Origin: Methylobacterium sp. CB376
GTDB lineage: Bacteria; Pseudomonadota; Alphaproteobacteria; Rhizobiales; Beijerinckiaceae
Direction of reading: 5' to 3'
Length of the DNA stretch: 64,000 nt
Assembly: GCF_029714205.1 (NCBI RefSeq)
Contig: NZ_CP121648.1
Span: 6,859,501-6,923,500 of the forward strand
A model generated the notes under the pieces. The model did no database searches and was not told the DNA's origin. It saw only the letters and a list, made by a program, of their open reading frames with translations. Below, piece after piece: positions 19,037 through 27,573 of the stretch (within the stretch, counting starts at the first letter, position 1; each line of letters opens with the position of its first letter). The position numbers were made by a program, and so were the translations under genes.

Positions 19037-19819
19037 TCAGGCGACGGTGTAGCCGCCGTCGATGACCGCGACCTGCCCGGTCATGTAGGCGGAGGCCGCG
19101 CTCGCGAGGTAGACCGCGATGCCGCCGAAATCCGCCGGCTGTCCGTAGCGGCGCAGCGGGATGCGGGGGAGGGTGTTCGCCACGAACTTCTCGTTTCCCA
19201 TCAGCCCCGCCGTCATGTCGCTCGCGATCCAGCCCGGCAGGATCGCGTTCGCGGTCACGCCGTAGCGGGCGAGTTCGACCGCGAGCGCCCGCACCAGGGC
19301 GTTGAGCGCTCCCTTGGTCGCCCCGTAATGCTCGTTGCGCGCGGCGCCGAGGAGCGAGGCGACGCTCGAGGTCGCGACCAGCCGCCCGTAGGCGTCCCCG
19401 GCCTCGGCCCGCGCGGCCATGTGCCGGGCGGCCTGCTGGAACACCCCCACCACCCCGTCGAGGTTGACCGCGAAGGTGCGCCGCCACTCGGCCGCGTCCC
19501 GCTCCAGGAAGGAGCGCCGCCCGCCGCCCGCCACGCCCGCATTGGCGAAGACCGCGTCGACCCGCCCGAAGCGCCGCAGCGTCGCGGAAAAGCTCGCCTC
19601 CACCGCCTCCGGCTCGGCCACGTCGCACAGGAAGGCCTCGGCCGGCGCGCCCGTCGCGGCGAGCCGCGCCAGGGCGGCGCGGTTCTTGGCCTCGTCGCGG
19701 CCCCAGATCGCGACCGCGGCGCCCGCCCCGGCCAGCGCCTCCGCCATGCCGAGCCCGATGCCGCCATTGCCGCCGGTCACCAGCGCGACCCGCCCGGTCA
19801 GATCGAACATCCCCGCCAT
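19037..19819 (-). CDS. SDR family NAD(P)-dependent oxidoreductase
   Basis: A classical short-chain dehydrogenase of 260 residues. Features are the cofactor motif TGGNGGIGLGMAEAL near residues 15-29, the NAG segment VFANAGVAGG, the active-site Ser in VATSSVASLLG, and YGATK with catalytic Tyr/Lys (HYGATKGALN). The C-terminus is QVAVIDGGYTVA. GGAGG lies 4 bases before the chosen ATG, and a second in-frame ATG 9 bases later is possible. Substrate is unknown; it resembles 3-oxoacyl-ACP or gluconate dehydrogenase-like members. It stands alone. Confidence 0.9.
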   Translation of the reverse strand: MAGMFDLTGRVALVTGGNGGIGLGMAEALAGAGAAVAIWGRDEAKNRAALARLAATGAPAEAFLCDVAEPEAVEASFSATLRRFGRVDAVFANAGVAGGGRRSFLERDAAEWRRTFAVNLDGVVGVFQQAARHMAARAEAGDAYGRLVATSSVASLLGAARNEHYGATKGALNALVRALAVELARYGVTANAILPGWIASDMTAGLMGNEKFVANTLPRIPLRRYGQPADFGGIAVYLASAASAYMTGQVAVIDGGYTVA

Positions 19820-20061
19820 CCCGCCTCCCGGCCCCGCGCGGTGAGCCGGTCCGCCGCGGGGCGGCGGCGGACCGGGATCCGGACCCTCGGCCAAAGCCGC
19901 CGGGCGGGCAAGCGGCCGCCCCGTCGGGCCGCCGGCCGAACCCGGTCCGCGGCCGCGAGCGCGGGGTCCCGCGCATGGCACGCCTGCCCCGGGCGCGCTT
20001 GCATCCCGGGCCCCGGCGCCAAATCTGGGACGGGGCCTGACGCGACACACGGGAGCCCGCG

Positions 20062-21069
20062 ATGCCGCCCTTCTCCGTCCTCGACCTCGCGCCGATCCCG
20101 CTGGGCGCGACGCCCGGCGACGCGCTGCGCAACACGCTCGACCTCGCCCGCCACGCGGAGCGCCTCGGCTACACCCGCTACTGGCTCGCCGAGCACCACA
20201 ACATGGTGGGCATCGCCAGCGCCGCGACCGCGGTCGTCATCGCCCACGTGGCGGCCGGCACGGCGCGCATCCGGGTCGGGGCGGGCGGCATCATGCTGCC
20301 GAACCACGCGCCCCTGGTGATCGCCGAGCAGTTCGGCACGCTCGCGTCCCTGCATCCGGGCCGGATCGATCTCGGCCTCGGCCGCGCCCCCGGCACCGAC
20401 GGGCGCACCCTGCGGGCCCTGCGCCGCGACCCCGCCGCCTCCGACACGTTCCCGCAGGACGTGCTCGAACTCCAGGCGCTGCTCGGCCCGGTGCAGCCGG
20501 GGCAGGTGGTCCAGGCGGTGCCGGGGGCGGGCACGCAGGTGCCGCTCTGGATCCTCGGCTCCAGCCTGTTCGGGGCGCAGCTCGCCGCGATGCTCGGCCT
20601 GCCCTTCGCCTTCGCGTCGCATTTCGCGCCCGACGCGCTGATGCAGGCCCTCGACCTCTACCGGTCGCGCTTCGAGCCGAGCGCCCAGCTCGACCGACCC
20701 TACGCGATGGTCGGCGTCAACGTGATCGCGGCCGAGACCGACGCCGAGGCGCGCCGGCTGTTCACCTCCGCGCAGCAATCCTTCACCAACCTCTTCCGCG
20801 GCACCCGCGGCCAGCTCCTGCCGCCCATCGACGACATCGAGACCTACTGGTCGCCCGCCGAGAAGGTGCAGGCCTCGCGCATGCTCGCCTGCTCCTTCGT
20901 GGGCGCGCGGGAGACGGTGCGCGAGGGCCTGGCCGCGTTCCTGGCCCGCACCGGGGCCGACGAGATCATGGTGGCGGCGGCGATCCACGACCACGGCGCG
21001 CGGCGCCGCTCCTACGAGATCCTGGCCGAGCTCCGGGAGGCGCGCCTGCCCGAGCCGGCCCTCGCCTGA
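20062..21069 (+). CDS. LLM class flavin-dependent oxidoreductase (luciferase-like)
   Basis: A 335-residue FMN-dependent monooxygenase-like TIM barrel. It begins with the typical [20 protein letters not shown] and continues with the family marker [15 protein letters not shown]. Further motifs are [36 protein letters not shown] and [16 protein letters not shown]. This matches the luxA-like/YhbW subgroup of unknown substrate. It is preceded by GGGAG and divergent from the SDR gene. Confidence 0.9.
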   Translation: MPPFSVLDLAPIPLGATPGDALRNTLDLARHAERLGYTRYWLAEHHNMVGIASAATAVVIAHVAAGTARIRVGAGGIMLPNHAPLVIAEQFGTLASLHPGRIDLGLGRAPGTDGRTLRALRRDPAASDTFPQDVLELQALLGPVQPGQVVQAVPGAGTQVPLWILGSSLFGAQLAAMLGLPFAFASHFAPDALMQALDLYRSRFEPSAQLDRPYAMVGVNVIAAETDAEARRLFTSAQQSFTNLFRGTRGQLLPPIDDIETYWSPAEKVQASRMLACSFVGARETVREGLAAFLARTGADEIMVAAAIHDHGARRRSYEILAELREARLPEPALA

Positions 21070-21082
21070 TCCCGACGGTCGC

Positions 21083-21126
21083 GGGACATGGCCGTCCCGG
21101 GACATGGCCTTTGGGGGGACATGGCC
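21083..21126. repeat. triplicated GGGACATGGCC upstream of lysyl-tRNA synthetase
   Basis: Three copies of the 11-mer start at 21083, 21099 and 21116, a spacing of 16-17 bases. They lie between the oxidoreductase stop and the lysyl-tRNA synthetase start (21253). The phased spacing would suit an operator, but no matching regulator is known to me; simple duplication is equally possible. Confidence 0.45.
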
Positions 21127-21252
21127 GTCGGGACCGACGGCCGGCGGCCTCCGGACCGGGGGCGAGCTTCGTTGACCGGGGGGAGCGCACTCCCTAGGGT
21201 GCGCGCCTCACCCACCCGCCCGCGCCCGCCCGTCCGGGGCCCACGAGACACC

Positions 21253-22956
21253 ATGCCCGCCTCGCTCCGCATCGACCCCGCCCTCCTCGACGCCGCCGCG
21301 ACCTCCGCGGCCTGGCCCTTCGAGGAAGCGCGCAAGCTCGTCGCCCGGCTGGAGCGGAACCCGAAGGCCGAGCTGCTGTTCGAGACCGGCTACGGCCCCT
21401 CGGGCCTGCCGCATATCGGCACGTTCGGGGAGGTCGCCCGCACCTCGATGGTCCGCCACGCCTTCCGGCTGCTGACGCGGGACGCGGTGCCGACCCGGCT
21501 CATCGCCTTCTCGGACGACATGGACGGGCTGCGCAAGGTGCCGGACAACGTGCCGAACCGGGCCCTCCTGGCCGAGAGCCTCAACAAGCCCCTCACCGCC
21601 GTGCCGGATCCCTTCGGCACCCACGACAGTTTCGGCGCGCACAACAACGCCGAGCTGCGCCGCTTCCTCGATTCCTTCGGCTTCGACTACGAGTTCCTCT
21701 CGGCCACGGAATGCTACCGGGCGGGGGTGTTCGACGCGGCGCTCCTGCGCGTGCTGGAGCGCTACGACGCCGTCATGGCGGTGATGCTGCCCTCGCTGCG
21801 GGCGGAGCGCTCGGCCTCCTACTCGCCCTTCCTGCCGCTGCACCCGGTCACCGGCCACGTCATGCAGGTGCCGATCGACGAGGTGAAGGTCGCCGCCGGC
21901 ACGATCGTCTGGCGCGACCCGGCGACGGGCGAGCGCTACGAGACCCCGGTGACCGGCGGCCACGCCAAGCTGCAGTGGAAGCCCGACTGGGCCATGCGCT
22001 GGGTCGCGCTCGGGGTCGATTACGAGATGGCCGGCAAGGACCTGATCGACTCGGTGAAGCTGTCGAGCCAGATCGCCCGCGTGCTCGGGGGCGAGCCGCC
22101 CGAGGGCTTCAACTACGAGCTCTTCCTGGACGAGAAGGGCCAGAAGATCTCGAAGTCGAAGGGCAACGGCCTCACCATCGACGAGTGGCTGGCCTACGGC
22201 ACGCCCGAGAGCCTCGCGCTGTTCATGTACAACAAGCCGCGGGAGGCCAAGCGCCTGCACTTCGACGTGATCCCGCGCCACGTCGACGACTACCTGTCCT
22301 TCCTGGAGAAGTTTCCCGGCCAGGAGCCGAAGCTGCAGCTCGGCAACCCGGTCTGGCACATCCATGCGGGCGCGCCGCCGGCGCCGGAACTGGCGGCGGG
22401 CGGCGGCGCCATCACCTTCGCGATGCTGCTCAACCTGGTGGCGGTGGCGAATACCGAGGATCCGGCGGTGCTGTGGGGCTTCATCCGCCGCTACGCGCCG
22501 GAGGCCTCGCCGCGGACGCAGCCGCGCCTCGACCGGCTCGTCCACCACGCGGTGCGCTACTTCCGCGACTTCGTGCGGCCGCAGAAGCAGTACCGGGTGC
22601 CCGACGCCCAGGCCGGGGCGGCCCTCGCCGACCTGTCGGCGACCCTGGCGGAGCACGAGGGCTCGACCGATCCCGAGGCCCTGCAGGCCTTGGTCTACGA
22701 GGTCGGGCGGCGCCACTACCCGGACCTGTCCGGCAAGGCCAAGAGCCCGGACGGGCGCCCGGGCGTGGCGCAGGCGTGGTTCACCACGCTCTACGCCACC
22801 CTGCTCGGCGAGGCGCGCGGACCCCGCTTCGGCTCCTTCGTGGCGCTCTACGGCGTGGCGGAGACCCGGGCCCTGATCGCCCGCGCCCTCTCGGGCGACC
22901 TCGCCGCCGAGCACGAGGCCTTCCTGGAGAGCCGGGCGCCCAAGGCGGCGGAGTAG
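21253..22956 (+). CDS. lysK: lysine--tRNA ligase, class I
   Basis: Charges tRNA-Lys. The 567-residue protein is the class I (archaeal-type) enzyme usual in many alphaproteobacteria, unrelated in fold to class II LysRS. The Rossmann signature is [13 protein letters not shown] (HIGH equivalent) near residues 46-58, and the KMSKS loop is [32 protein letters not shown] and [13 protein letters not shown] are further family markers. The C-terminal anticodon-binding region is all-helical. ATG 21253 follows CACGAGACACC, and earlier in-frame codons lie in the repeat region. Confidence 0.95.
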   Translation: MPASLRIDPALLDAAATSAAWPFEEARKLVARLERNPKAELLFETGYGPSGLPHIGTFGEVARTSMVRHAFRLLTRDAVPTRLIAFSDDMDGLRKVPDNVPNRALLAESLNKPLTAVPDPFGTHDSFGAHNNAELRRFLDSFGFDYEFLSATECYRAGVFDAALLRVLERYDAVMAVMLPSLRAERSASYSPFLPLHPVTGHVMQVPIDEVKVAAGTIVWRDPATGERYETPVTGGHAKLQWKPDWAMRWVALGVDYEMAGKDLIDSVKLSSQIARVLGGEPPEGFNYELFLDEKGQKISKSKGNGLTIDEWLAYGTPESLALFMYNKPREAKRLHFDVIPRHVDDYLSFLEKFPGQEPKLQLGNPVWHIHAGAPPAPELAAGGGAITFAMLLNLVAVANTEDPAVLWGFIRRYAPEASPRTQPRLDRLVHHAVRYFRDFVRPQKQYRVPDAQAGAALADLSATLAEHEGSTDPEALQALVYEVGRRHYPDLSGKAKSPDGRPGVAQAWFTTLYATLLGEARGPRFGSFVALYGVAETRALIARALSGDLAAEHEAFLESRAPKAAE

Positions 22957-22965
22957 ACGCCCCGC

Positions 22966-23124
22966 TCAGGAGGCCCGGCGGGCCCGGGCCAGCCGCACCG
23001 TCCGCAGGGAGAGGTCGCGCCGCACGCGCGCGAGTTCCCGTTCCTGCATCCGCACGGCCGCGTAGGCGAGCGCCACGACGAGGGCCGGCGTGGCGGCGAA
23101 GGCGAGGAGCGCGGTGGCCATCAT
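22966..23124 (-). CDS. small single-pass membrane protein
   Basis: A 52-residue ORF with one hydrophobic segment (about residues 4-23) followed by a basic cytoplasmic-like tail (ERELARVRRDLSLRTVRLAR). The start ATG overlaps the stop of the upstream gene as ATGA, supporting coupled translation and arguing that both are real. It ends near the lysyl-tRNA synthetase stop, converging with it. No family is recognised. Confidence 0.55.
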   Translation of the reverse strand: MMATALLAFAATPALVVALAYAAVRMQERELARVRRDLSLRTVRLARARRAS

Positions 23125-23405
23125 GGCAGAAGCCCGTTGAGGAGACGCCTCGCCAGGCAATGTAGGAGGATCGCCGCCGCGAGCCAACCGAGAACCCCGA
23201 GCCCGAGCACCGCGAGGCTCAGCGAGGTCTGCAGGCCGCTGACATTGTAGAGCCAGCCCGCCGCGGGCGTGGCGACGCCGACCGTGAAGCAGGCCGTGGA
23301 GGCCCGGTCGATGTTGCCGGCGAGGAGCCGGACCCGCTCGTTGACGCGCTGCTTCTCGGCGAAGAGCGGGTCCGCCGGGGCAGGATCGGGGTCGGCGGGC
23401 GTCAC
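23121..23405 (-). CDS. small two-pass membrane protein
   Basis: A 94-residue protein starting at GTG 23405; no ATG is available. It has a polar acidic N-terminus and two hydrophobic stretches (about residues 38-53 and 60-83) around GWLYNVSGLQTS. Its stop overlaps the start of the following 52-residue gene, so the two form a small membrane-protein pair. Function unknown. Confidence 0.6.
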   Translation of the reverse strand: MTPADPDPAPADPLFAEKQRVNERVRLLAGNIDRASTACFTVGVATPAAGWLYNVSGLQTSLSLAVLGLGVLGWLAAAILLHCLARRLLNGLLP

Positions 23406-23472
23406 GCCTCGGCGGCGCCCGCCGCAGGCTCGGGCCGCCGCGCCGCCTCAGGCGCCCGCACCCGCGCGCCGC

Positions 23473-23898
23473 CTACGCGCCCAGCGCGAGCGCCCGCGGC
23501 GCCCGCGCCGCGGCGGCCCGGCGCCGGGGGGGCGGGGCGAGGCGCACGAGGTCGGCCAGCGGCACGAAGCCCTCCGTCTCCGGCGCGGGCAGCCGCGTGC
23601 CGAAGCCGAGCGCGAAGGAGAGGGTGAGCTTCGGATCGGGCGCGATGCCGAAGGCCTGCAGGGCGGCCAGGAACGCCTCGCGGAAGCTGCGCACGCCGCA
23701 CCACGCCTTCTCGGAGAGGTGCAGCGGCCAGTCCCAGTAGCCGTCCGGACGCTTGGCGCCGAGGCTCCCGCGGGCGATGAAGTAGCCGGTGGCGCGGTGC
23801 TCCAGCCCGTCCTCCGACAGGATCCAGTCCCGGTTCTCGAACAGCACCGCGTCGTCGAGGCCGGTCGCCGCCGAGGTTGCCGTCAAGGTCGCCGCCAT
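23473..23898 (-). CDS. conserved-looking hypothetical protein
   Basis: A 141-residue soluble protein; ATG 23898 is chosen because GGAGG lies 9 bases upstream. Distinct patches are ENRDWILSEDGLEHRATGYF, the tryptophan-rich DGYWDWPLHLSEKAWCG, and FREAFLAALQAFGI, ending in an Ala/Arg-rich tail. No family is recognised. Its promoter region contains the LexA-box-like sequence at 23961-23975, 63 bases upstream, so damage induction is possible for it as well as for the divergent operon. Confidence 0.6.
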   Translation of the reverse strand: MAATLTATSAATGLDDAVLFENRDWILSEDGLEHRATGYFIARGSLGAKRPDGYWDWPLHLSEKAWCGVRSFREAFLAALQAFGIAPDPKLTLSFALGFGTRLPAPETEGFVPLADLVRLAPPPRRRAAAARAPRALALGA

Positions 23899-23960
23899 GA
23901 TCACAGGCCTCCCGGTCCCGGTGCGGGCCCGTGCCGCGTGGCGCCGGCGCCCGATTCATG

Positions 23961-23975
23961 GAACAGATAAGGAAC
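23961..23975. promoter_or_regulatory. LexA (SOS) box, alphaproteobacterial type
   Basis: GAAC-AGATAAG-GAAC reads GTTC-CTTATCT-GTTC on the minus strand, an exact match to the direct-repeat GTTC-N7-GTTC recognised by alphaproteobacterial LexA. It sits in an AT-richer divergent promoter region, 130 bases before the coiled-coil gene and 63 bases before the 23898 gene. With 8 fixed positions a match can arise by chance, but its position upstream of a Rad50/Mre11-like operon makes function plausible. Confidence 0.55.
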
Positions 23976-24104
23976 ACTGGTCCGATTTGCGGCACAGGTC
24001 AATGGCTCTCGGCGAACAATCCCGGAACGGCGTCGGGGCGGACTTTCCCCTGGCGCCCGGGCCCGCCCGATGCCACCTCTGTCCCGCACGCGACGGGGAG
24101 GAGC

Positions 24105-24404
24105 ATGGAGCGCAGCCGGACGAGCCAGGAGACCGAGGCCCTCAGGCGGTTGGAGGCCCTGCGCCCGGCCTACGAGCGCCTGCGGGCGGACCGCATCCGG
24201 GCGGAGGGCGACGTCGAGCGCCTGAGCGCGGAGCTGGAGGCCGCCCGCGCCCAGGCCCGGGAGGAGCTCGGCACCGACGACGAGGCGGCGATCCGGGCGA
24301 TGATCGAGGAGGTCCGGGCCGAGAATGCCCGCCGGGTCGAGGCCTTCGCGCAGGCGCTGCGCGCCGTGCAGGCCGAGCTCGACGGCCTCTCCGAGGCGCG
24401 CTGA
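24105..24404 (+). CDS. small coiled-coil protein, first gene of the Rad50/Mre11-like operon
   Basis: A 99-residue, almost wholly helical acidic/basic protein with heptad-like leucine/alanine spacing (ALRRLEALRPAYERLRADR and DVERLSAELEAARAQAREEL), then AIRAMIEEVRAENARRVEAF. GGGGAGGAG precedes ATG 24105. Its stop overlaps the next gene's start as ATGA, implying coupled translation and stoichiometric production. It may supply part of the second coiled-coil arm that is nearly missing from the permuted ATPase, or act as a regulator; both are inference. No known family is recognised. Confidence 0.75.
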   Translation: MERSRTSQETEALRRLEALRPAYERLRADRIRAEGDVERLSAELEAARAQAREELGTDDEAAIRAMIEEVRAENARRVEAFAQALRAVQAELDGLSEAR

Positions 24405-26338
24405 TGAGCCCTGCGGAGGCCGCGGCCGCCCTCGACCGGCTCGGCCGCGCGCTCGCGCGCGCCGAGGCGCGCCGGGCCGCCCTGACCGGGGAGCGCGACG
24501 GGCTGGTCCGGGCGGTCGCGGCCGCCAAGGGCCGGCTGGAGCGGCGCGACGCGGTCGATCTCTGCCTGCGCGAGCTGCAGCAGGAGACCCACCAGCGCAG
24601 CCTCGCCCGCATCGAGACCCTGCTCTCGGCCGTGGTGCAGGAGGTGCTGCCGGGGGAGAAGCCGGTCTCCCTCGACCTCACCACGGAGCGCGGCCTGCCC
24701 GCCCTCGACATCGGCCTGCTGCGGCCGGACGGCGGCCGCGAGGACGTGCTGGAGGACAATGGCGGGGCCATGACCAACGTGGTCGGGATGGGCCTGCGGC
24801 TGATCGCGGTGGTCAAGGCGGGTTTGGGGCGCTTCATCGCCCTCGACGAGGCCGATTGCTGGATCGCGCCGGCGCGGGTGCCGGCCTTCTACCGGGTGCT
24901 GGAGGACGGGGCGGCGCGGCTGTCCCTGCAATGCCTCGCCATCTCGCACCACGACGTCACGGGCTTTCCGCCCGGCACGCGGGTGAGCCGCATCGGCGGC
25001 GACCCGGCGCGCGGCGTGCTGATCGACGGCCCGGCCGAGGAATGCGCCGCCGCCTGGGAGCCCGACGCGCCGGGCTTCCGCCACATCCGCCTGATCGACG
25101 TGCAGGGCTTCGCCGACGCGGTCCTGCCCCTCGCGCCGGGCGTCAACGCGCTGGTGGGGCCGAACAACCGCGGCAAGTCGACGGTGATCCGGGCCCTGCG
25201 CGCGGTCTTCTACGGCGAGGCCCGCGACGGGCTGGTGCGGGCCGGCAAGCCCGCCTGCCGGATCGAGATCGGGGTGGCGGGCGGCCGGATCCTGCGCTTC
25301 GTGCGCCAGGTTCGGCGCTCGCCCGTCAACCTGTGGTCGCTGCACGAGCCGGACGGATCCCTGGTCCGCCAGGACGGGGCGACGCTGGAGACCGGCGGCC
25401 GGGACGTGCCGGACTGGGTCGACCGGCTCTTCGGCATCACCCGGGTCGAGGAGCTGGAGGTCCACGTCGCGCACCAGAAATTCCCGGTCTTCCTCCTCGG
25501 CGAGAAGGCGCCCAAGCGCTCCGCCGTGCTCTCGCTCGGCCGGGAGGCCGGCTACATCCGCGCCATGCAGGACCTCCAGCGCGAGCGCGTGGCGGAGGAC
25601 CAGCGCGCCGTGCGCGAGGGCGAGCGGCGCCTCGCTCTCCTGGCCGAGCTCCTCGCCCCCCTGGCCGGACTCGAGGCGGCGGCCGCCTCCCTCGCGGCCC
25701 TGCGCGAGGAGGCCGGGCGCCTCGCCGAGGGCGAGCGGCGCCTCGCCGGAATCGAGGCCGGGCTGAGCGCCCTGGCGCGGCTGCGCGCCGCCCGGGACGC
25801 GGCCTCGGGCCGGGCCCGGGCCCTCGCGGCCCTGCCGGGCCCGGAGGTCCCGGCCGACCTCGCCCGCGGGCTCGCCGAGGCGCGCCACCGGGAGGGCGTG
25901 GGGGAGCGTCTCCTCGGCCTGTCCCGGGACCTCGCCCGCGCGCGGGCCCAGCTGGCGGCCCTGGCGGGCCTGCCGGCGGCGCCGGTGCCGCGGGCGAGCG
26001 CCGCCGCCGAGGCCCACGCCGCCGCCCTGGCGCGCCTCGCCGCCGACCTCGCCCGGGCGCGCGCCCGGGCGGCGGCGCTCGCGGCCCTGCCCGAGGCGGC
26101 GCCGGCCCTCGCCGCGCCGGAGGCGGCCCTGCGCGGCGCCCGGCGCCTCGCGGAGCTCGGCCGGCAGCTCGCCGCGGCGCGGGGGCGGACGGCCGAGGCG
26201 CGGGCGGGCCTCGCCGCGATCGAGGCCGAGACCGCGGCGCTGCTCGCCGCGACCGGCGGGCGCTGCCCGGCCTGCGGCGGCACAGCCGCCCCGGAGAGCC
26301 TGCTCGACGGGCACCGCCACGCGGGGGCGGCCGCGTGA
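24404..26338 (+). CDS. Rad50/SbcC-like ABC ATPase with permuted head halves
   Basis: A 644-residue SMC/Rad50-type ATPase in unusual order. Residues 1-70 are coiled coil. Residues 80-185 resemble the C-terminal head half: an NGG-containing signature-like helix (EDNGGAMTNVVGMGLRL, 117-133), Walker B FIALDEADCW (D148, E149) and an H-loop AISHHD (179-184). Only afterwards come the N-terminal-type features: IRLIDVQGFADAV at 228-240 and Walker A GPNNRGKS at 252-259. About 220 residues of coiled coil follow from about 400, ending in a zinc-hook-like CPAC (621-624) near the C-terminus. The order equals Rad50 opened at the hook and joined between its two termini. It overlaps its neighbours as ATGA and GTGA. 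Expected role is DNA end or hairpin processing with the downstream nuclease. Confidence 0.85.
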   Translation: MSPAEAAAALDRLGRALARAEARRAALTGERDGLVRAVAAAKGRLERRDAVDLCLRELQQETHQRSLARIETLLSAVVQEVLPGEKPVSLDLTTERGLPALDIGLLRPDGGREDVLEDNGGAMTNVVGMGLRLIAVVKAGLGRFIALDEADCWIAPARVPAFYRVLEDGAARLSLQCLAISHHDVTGFPPGTRVSRIGGDPARGVLIDGPAEECAAAWEPDAPGFRHIRLIDVQGFADAVLPLAPGVNALVGPNNRGKSTVIRALRAVFYGEARDGLVRAGKPACRIEIGVAGGRILRFVRQVRRSPVNLWSLHEPDGSLVRQDGATLETGGRDVPDWVDRLFGITRVEELEVHVAHQKFPVFLLGEKAPKRSAVLSLGREAGYIRAMQDLQRERVAEDQRAVREGERRLALLAELLAPLAGLEAAAASLAALREEAGRLAEGERRLAGIEAGLSALARLRAARDAASGRARALAALPGPEVPADLARGLAEARHREGVGERLLGLSRDLARARAQLAALAGLPAAPVPRASAAAEAHAAALARLAADLARARARAAALAALPEAAPALAAPEAALRGARRLAELGRQLAAARGRTAEARAGLAAIEAETAALLAATGGRCPACGGTAAPESLLDGHRHAGAAA

Positions 26339-27327
26339 TCCTGGCCGGCGAGCGCCTCGACGCCCCGCCCGTGCCCTGCGCGGGCCTGCTCCTGATCGGC
26401 GATCCCCACGTGGCCTCGCGGCGGCCGGGCCGGCGCAAGGACCCGGACTGGCCCGCCCCCGTCCTCGCCAAGCTCGACCATTGCGTGGCCCTGGCCAATG
26501 CCCGCGACCTCGCGCCGGTGCTGCTCGGCGACCTGTTCGAGCACCCGGTCGAGCCCGACGAGAGCCTGAAGGCGCGCCTCATCCGCACCCTGAAGGGGTT
26601 CCGCCACCGGCCGCTCGCCAATGTCGGCAACCACGACATCCGCCACACCCGCCTGTCGGACGGGGACAGCCTCGCCGTGCTGGCGGTGAGCGACGTCCTC
26701 GACGCGGCGGCGGAATCCGGGCCGGCCGCGCATTACGCCCTGCCGGGGCTGCGGCTCGGGGTCGGGGCGACGCCCTACGGCCAGCCGATCCCGGCGGACG
26801 TGCGCGGGCTGATGCCGGAGGCCTCCCGGGTGCTCTGGCTCACCCACCACGACCTCGCCTTCGGGGCGGGCTATCCGGGGGCGGTGCCGCCGCACCCGAT
26901 CGCCGGCTGCGCGCTCGCCGTGAACGGCCACGTCCACAAGCGCCACCCGCCCGCGCGGCTCGGCGGGACCGTCTGGTTCAACCCCGGCACGATCACCCGG
27001 GGCTCGGTCGATCTCCTGACCCATGCGCCCGCGGTGTTCCGGCTCGGCCCGGACCTTGCGCCGGTGGAGGAGGTCCTGCCGCACCGGGCCGAGGTCTTCG
27101 ACCTCACGGGAAGGCAGGTGGCGCCGGCGCGCGGCGAGGCGGAGCCGGCGGAGAGCGCCTTCGTGTCGCTCCTCTCCGCCGAGAGCGCCACCGACCTCGC
27201 GCGCACCGACGACGGGGCGGTGATCCGCGAGGCGATCGAGGCGAAGTTCCTGCGCGACGGCACGCCCGAGCCGGTGCGGGCGGTGATCCGCTCCCTGATG
27301 GAGGAGGCGGTGGCGCGGCGGCGGTGA
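26335..27327 (+). CDS. Mre11/SbcD-like metallophosphoesterase
   Basis: A calcineurin-like phosphoesterase of 330 residues, probably the nuclease partner of the upstream ATPase. The GTG start overlaps that gene's stop (GTGA). Metal motifs are in order: GDPH (22-25), GDLFE (65-69, with Glu in the last position where Asp is common), GNHD (98-101), THHD near 170-173, and GHVH (198-201). The C-terminal part (ESAFVSLLSAES...VRAVIRSLMEEA) could be the ATPase-binding capping region. It resembles T4 gp47/SbcD. Overlaps and order support one complex; nuclease activity itself is inferred. Confidence 0.85.
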   Translation: MILAGERLDAPPVPCAGLLLIGDPHVASRRPGRRKDPDWPAPVLAKLDHCVALANARDLAPVLLGDLFEHPVEPDESLKARLIRTLKGFRHRPLANVGNHDIRHTRLSDGDSLAVLAVSDVLDAAAESGPAAHYALPGLRLGVGATPYGQPIPADVRGLMPEASRVLWLTHHDLAFGAGYPGAVPPHPIAGCALAVNGHVHKRHPPARLGGTVWFNPGTITRGSVDLLTHAPAVFRLGPDLAPVEEVLPHRAEVFDLTGRQVAPARGEAEPAESAFVSLLSAESATDLARTDDGAVIREAIEAKFLRDGTPEPVRAVIRSLMEEAVARRR

Positions 27328-27424
27328 GGGGCGGGCGCCCACCCGTCCGGGAACGGGGGAGCGGGAACGCGCAGGCCGGGCAGCCGGTCTCAGCCTCGCC
27401 GTGCGGCGACGCTGAACCGATCGA

Positions 27425-27545
27425 CCGAGAACCGCGTGATGCGGGATCCGGTTGATCGAAGCGGATCCCGGATCACGCGCCCGCGCGGCGCGTGAGCGAA
27501 GCCCCAATCCGCCATCCCGAAGGGATCGAGCGGATCGGGCGTGAC
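27425..27545. repeat. dispersed intergenic repeat, copy D (reverse orientation)
   Basis: Begins with sequence matching the reverse complement of the end of copy B (GATCGAAGCGGATCCCGGAT) and continues with GTGAGCGAAGCCCCAATCCG and CCATCCCGAAGGGATCGAG, shared with copy C. It bridges the two halves of the family and shows that the modules are combined in different ways. It lies between the phosphoesterase gene and the MocR gene, two convergent stops. Confidence 0.7.
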
Positions 27546-27573
27546 GCCCCCCGGAGAACCCGGCCGCCCGGGC

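Noticed and set aside
24105..27327. Prophage or T4-like gp46/gp47 recombination module
   Set aside because: No other phage genes, integrase, or attachment repeats are visible around it. The tRNA-Pro gene is 20 kb away and shows no duplicated 3' end.
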